Positions 6,685-8,232 of a stretch of 8,232 nucleotides of DNA are shown here, in pieces. Source of the DNA: Acetobacteraceae bacterium (lineage in GTDB: Bacteria > Pseudomonadota > Alphaproteobacteria > Acetobacterales > Acetobacteraceae); the NCBI GenBank assembly GCA_019237355.1, contig JAFAHH010000330.1, positions 1 to 8,232 on the forward strand, in the 5' to 3' direction. How positions within the stretch are numbered: position 1 is the stretch's first letter; each line of letters starts with the position of its first letter. Position numbers and translations under genes: made by a program. The notes under the pieces were generated by a model. The model did no database searches. It was not told where the DNA came from and was given only the letters and a program-made list of their open reading frames with translations.

Positions 6685-7478
6685 GCAGCCACTCCGGTTT
6701 CCAACGAGCGCAAGAAACCTGTTCGCGACTTCGCTCCTGCGATCAGGAAAGCCAAGTCGGAACCGCTAAGGATAAAGCGCGCCCCCATTTCGACGTATCG
6801 CTGCATGATGCCGTGGTCGTACATTCCGCCAACACCCGGGTGTTTCCCGTATCGCTGGCAGGCCTCCACCACCCGGCCGATTGCATTGGCGAGCCGTGGA
6901 TTGCCGAAATCTCCTGGGATTCCCATTTCGGCGGAAAGGTCGCTGCCGCCGACCAGCACAACATCGATCCCATTAACCGCCGCGATGGCCTCGGCATTAT
7001 CGATTGCCTGCGGCGTTTCGAGCATCGCAACCACCAGCGTCTCGCGGTTGATCTCCTCTATCACTTGTTTGATGGGGAAGCTCGCAAAGCGAAGCTGCGG
7101 AAGACCGCCTGGAACCGACCGGTTTCCGGCCGGCGGAAACCGGCAAGCGCGGGCAACTAGGGTGGCCTGTTCAGGCGTGTTCACGTGCGGGAATACGACG
7201 CCCATTGCGCCAGAATCAAGCAGCCGTGTCGCATGATGTTGATCGTGGCCGGGCACACGAACCAGCGGCGTTATTCCAGTGGCCAGGGCAGCAGCAGAAA
7301 TCTGCGCCGCCGTGTCCACATCCATCGAATTGTGCTCCATGTCGATGAACAGCCAATCGAAGCCGCATAGGCGCGCGATTTCCGCGATATCGACCGTGCG
7401 GGCTTGTCGGATGCCAATCCCCAAGGATAGCTTACCTTCTTCCAGGCGTAACCTGGCGTGATTTTGGACGGCGTTCAT
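6681..7478 (-). CDS. HpcH/HpaI-type class II aldolase
   Basis: A 265-residue metal-dependent aldolase of the phosphoenolpyruvate/pyruvate TIM-barrel superfamily, similar in length to HpaI (4-hydroxy-2-oxoheptanedioate aldolase). FDWLFIDMEHNSMD (residues 40-53) carries His49, the counterpart of catalytic His45 in HpaI; Arg74 in PLVRVPGHD matches Arg70. Glu154 (AMLETPQA) and Asp180 (GGSDLSAEMG) fit the metal ligands Glu149 and Asp175. The family cleaves 4-hydroxy-2-oxo acids to pyruvate or a related oxo acid plus an aldehyde. Two usual family blocks are altered: GP.DLS reads GGSDLS, and PP.G.RG reads PPAGNRS. A role on a CoA ester, as in CitE-type lyases, is less likely because the CitE-type CoA-site block is not evident. 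The ATG has GGAG five bases upstream and overlaps the stop of the shifted M24 frame as ATGA. The specific substrate is unknown. Confidence 0.92.
   Translation of the reverse strand: MNAVQNHARLRLEEGKLSLGIGIRQARTVDIAEIARLCGFDWLFIDMEHNSMDVDTAAQISAAALATGITPLVRVPGHDQHHATRLLDSGAMGVVFPHVNTPEQATLVARACRFPPAGNRSVPGGLPQLRFASFPIKQVIEEINRETLVVAMLETPQAIDNAEAIAAVNGIDVVLVGGSDLSAEMGIPGDFGNPRLANAIGRVVEACQRYGKHPGVGGMYDHGIMQRYVEMGARFILSGSDLAFLIAGAKSRTGFLRSLETGVAA
7119..7143 (-). repeat. Perfect 10-bp inverted repeat inside the aldolase gene
   Basis: Arms CCGGTTTCCG and CGGAAACCGG flank a five-base spacer. It falls in the codons of the family's Phe-Pro-Pro-Ala-Gly-Asn-Arg block (residues 113-120), so protein conservation explains part of the sequence. 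It could form a stable mRNA hairpin. Confidence 0.55.
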
Positions 7479-7977
7479 AGTATCTCCGAGACTGTTACCC
7501 TACGCACCTCCGCGTCGCTTTTGACGGCCTTGTTTCGGCCAGGAGCTGGGTGGGCTCCAGCGGCGCCTCGCCAAGCCCCGCCCTGATCCGGTCCAGCACC
7601 GTGGCCGGCACATAGGCCGAGCCTGCAAGCCCGGCCGTGCCGCCGCGCCGCGCCAGCTTGCGTATGGTGTCGGTCAGCTCGCGCAGACTGCGCACATCGA
7701 AGTGGGTGACGCTGCGTGCATAGTCGAGGCACTGGTCGGAGACGAGCAGAACGGGGTCGGAGTCGATGCCGAGCAGGAACACCGCATTGGCGATATCGGA
7801 GACGCCGTCCAGAGGGCGGAACTCGGTGAAATAGCTGATGTTGGCGCCGCGCCAGCAATCCCCAAAGGCGATCAGGGCAGCCAGCCCCGCGCGCTCAATC
7901 CCCCGCCGGACGACTTCTATGCGGGAGGCGAACTCTGCAGCCGCAATGGGTTCCGCCGTTGCGCTGGTGACGTTCAT
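7475..7977 (-). pseudogene. M24/creatinase-type N-terminal domain remnant, frameshifted and truncated
   Basis: The open frame from ATG at 7977 gives 160 residues ending at 7495. It resembles the Creatinase_N domain that precedes the pita-bread fold of M24 peptidases and creatinases: FASRIEVVRRGIERAGLAAL (residues 16-35), ISYFTEFRPLDG (47-58) and PVLLVSDQCLDYAR (75-88). Near 7528 the frame goes wrong: one extra G in the GG run would read ETRAVKSDAEVRR, the usual linker into the M24 catalytic domain, and then end as VTVSEIL at a TGA overlapping the aldolase ATG. The whole catalytic domain, about 220 residues with any metal ligands, is missing, so a deletion as well as a frameshift is implied. 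The ribosome site GGGAGGA lies 11 bases upstream. A stand-alone N-domain protein is possible but less likely. It is the first gene after the divergent promoter region. Confidence 0.72.
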
Positions 7978-8057
7978 TGCCGCCTGATTCCTCCCTGCTT
8001 GTGTGCGGGAGTTAGTCGGTATGCTATGCCATTTCCAATGAAGGTTAGGCCTTGACA

Positions 8058-8074
8058 TATTCCATATAGGAATA
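8058..8074. promoter_or_regulatory. Likely LysR-type operator (palindrome with T-N11-A)
   Basis: TATTCCATATAGGAATA has perfect six-base arms (TATTCC/GGAATA) around a five-base AT centre. The inner T and A stand in the T-N11-A spacing typical of LysR-family recognition sites. It is 21 bases upstream of the LysR start codon and in the region shared with the divergent operon, the classical place for an autoregulatory site that also activates the operon. An AT-rich patch in GC-rich DNA supports it. Confidence 0.65.
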
Positions 8075-8084
8075 GGCAGCGGCC

Positions 8085-8090
8085 GGGAGG
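8085..8090 (+). promoter_or_regulatory. Ribosome binding site of the LysR gene
   Basis: GGGAGG, five bases before the ATG at 8096; it supports that start. Confidence 0.65.
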
Positions 8091-8095
8091 ACGCG

Positions 8096-8232
8096 ATGGT
8101 GGATGCTGGGCGCAGTCTTCTCTCGCGGATCAAAACCCGCCACCTGGTGCTGCTTCTCGCGTTGGATGAGCACCGTTCGGTACTGCGCGCATCACACGCA
8201 TTGCACATGACCCAGCCCGCCTGCTCGAAGCT
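8096..8232 (+). CDS. LysR-family transcriptional regulator, N-terminal part (runs off right edge)
   Basis: The first 45 codons of a LysR-type regulator are visible. LLSRIKTRHLVLLLALDEHR (residues 8-27) and VLRASHALHMTQPACSKL (29 on) form the N-terminal winged helix-turn-helix, with the recognition helix around MTQPACSKL. The family usually has Ala-Ala or Ala-Val where Ala-Cys stands here. These regulators bind T-N11-A sites and, when a small-molecule inducer from the pathway binds the C-terminal domain, activate a divergent operon. Its position head-to-head with the catabolic cluster, and the palindrome at 8058-8074, make it the likely regulator. The inducer domain is outside the window. Confidence 0.92.
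   Translation, partial: MVDAGRSLLSRIKTRHLVLLLALDEHRSVLRASHALHMTQPACSK

Larger units (their letters stand above)
7978..8095. promoter_or_regulatory. Divergent promoter region between the operon and the LysR gene
   Basis: The only intergenic stretch over 100 bases. It must carry the start signals of both the minus-strand operon and the LysR gene. It holds a TTGACA (8052-8057, plus strand) next to a palindrome at 8058-8074. A GGTATGCTATGCC stretch (8018-8030), with five-base arms matching at four positions, could be a second operator half or an operon -10 region. I see no clear -10 box at 16-18 bases from TTGACA, so exact promoters are unassigned. Confidence 0.6.

Noticed and set aside
7520..7540. 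Programmed -1 frameshifting in the M24 remnant
   Set aside because: No canonical X-XXY-YYZ slippery run is present at the shift, and even the shifted product lacks the catalytic domain. A decaying gene is simpler.
8052..8080. TTGACA as the -35 box of a complete sigma-70 promoter for the LysR gene
   Set aside because: The bases at the 17-base spacing read GGCAGC, not a -10 box; without that the promoter cannot be placed.
7978..8208. Upstream extension of the M24 remnant to a start at 8208
   Set aside because: It would cross the divergent promoter region and the LysR coding start, and the added residues show no family similarity. The ATG at 7977 with its GGGAGGA is preferred.
1..8232. tRNA or rRNA genes, CRISPR arrays, insertion sequences, Rho-independent terminators
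   Set aside because: No such features were seen: no regularly spaced repeats, no transposase-like frame, and no hairpin followed by a U-run.

Overview
The window is GC-rich bacterial DNA, almost fully coding. It holds one dense gene cluster on the minus strand (read right to left) and the start of a divergent regulator gene on the plus strand at the right edge. Gene content (CaiB-type CoA transferase, acyl-CoA dehydrogenase, crotonase, GMC oxidoreductase, ACS-type MFS carrier, LysR regulator), GGAGG-type ribosome sites and tight packing fit a catabolic operon of a proteobacterium. A sphingomonad or related alphaproteobacterium is my best guess, but it is inferred from gene content only.

Layout in transcription order. 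A LysR-family regulator begins at 8096 (+) and runs off the window. A 118-bp divergent intergenic region holds a 17-bp palindrome with the LysR T-N11-A pattern. The minus-strand cluster then reads: a truncated and frameshifted M24/creatinase N-domain remnant (7975-7475), an HpcH/HpaI-type aldolase (7478-6681), an enoyl-CoA hydratase with GTG start (6684-5905), an acyl-CoA dehydrogenase (5886-4717), an FrdA/SdhA-like FAD flavoprotein (4685-2943), a CaiB/BaiF CoA transferase (2907-1639), an ACS-family MFS carrier (1586-243) and the first 83 codons of a GMC oxidoreductase (250 to the left edge). Junctions are stop/start overlaps (ATGA, GTGA, and an 8-base overlap between MFS and GMC) or gaps of 18 to 52 bases, so one polycistronic unit is likely. 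Three successive junctions (4705-4740, 2923-2942, 1616-1636) carry GC-rich hairpins at the stop codon of the upstream gene.

How the genes may work together (inference): the carrier imports an organic anion, the GMC enzyme oxidises an alcohol group, the CoA transferase activates a carboxylate, the acyl-CoA dehydrogenase and hydratase desaturate and hydrate it, and the aldolase cleaves the product by retro-aldol chemistry. The FrdA-like flavoprotein adds an unexplained redox step. The dehydrogenase, CoA transferase and crotonase recall the CaiA/CaiB/CaiD set of carnitine metabolism and the CoA-transferase, dehydrogenase, hydratase and lyase routes for branched dicarboxylates. The exact combination is not one I can assign to a named pathway, and the substrate is unknown. 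No CoA ligase, thiolase, hydroxyacyl-CoA dehydrogenase, electron-transfer flavoprotein or iron-sulfur partner is present in the window.
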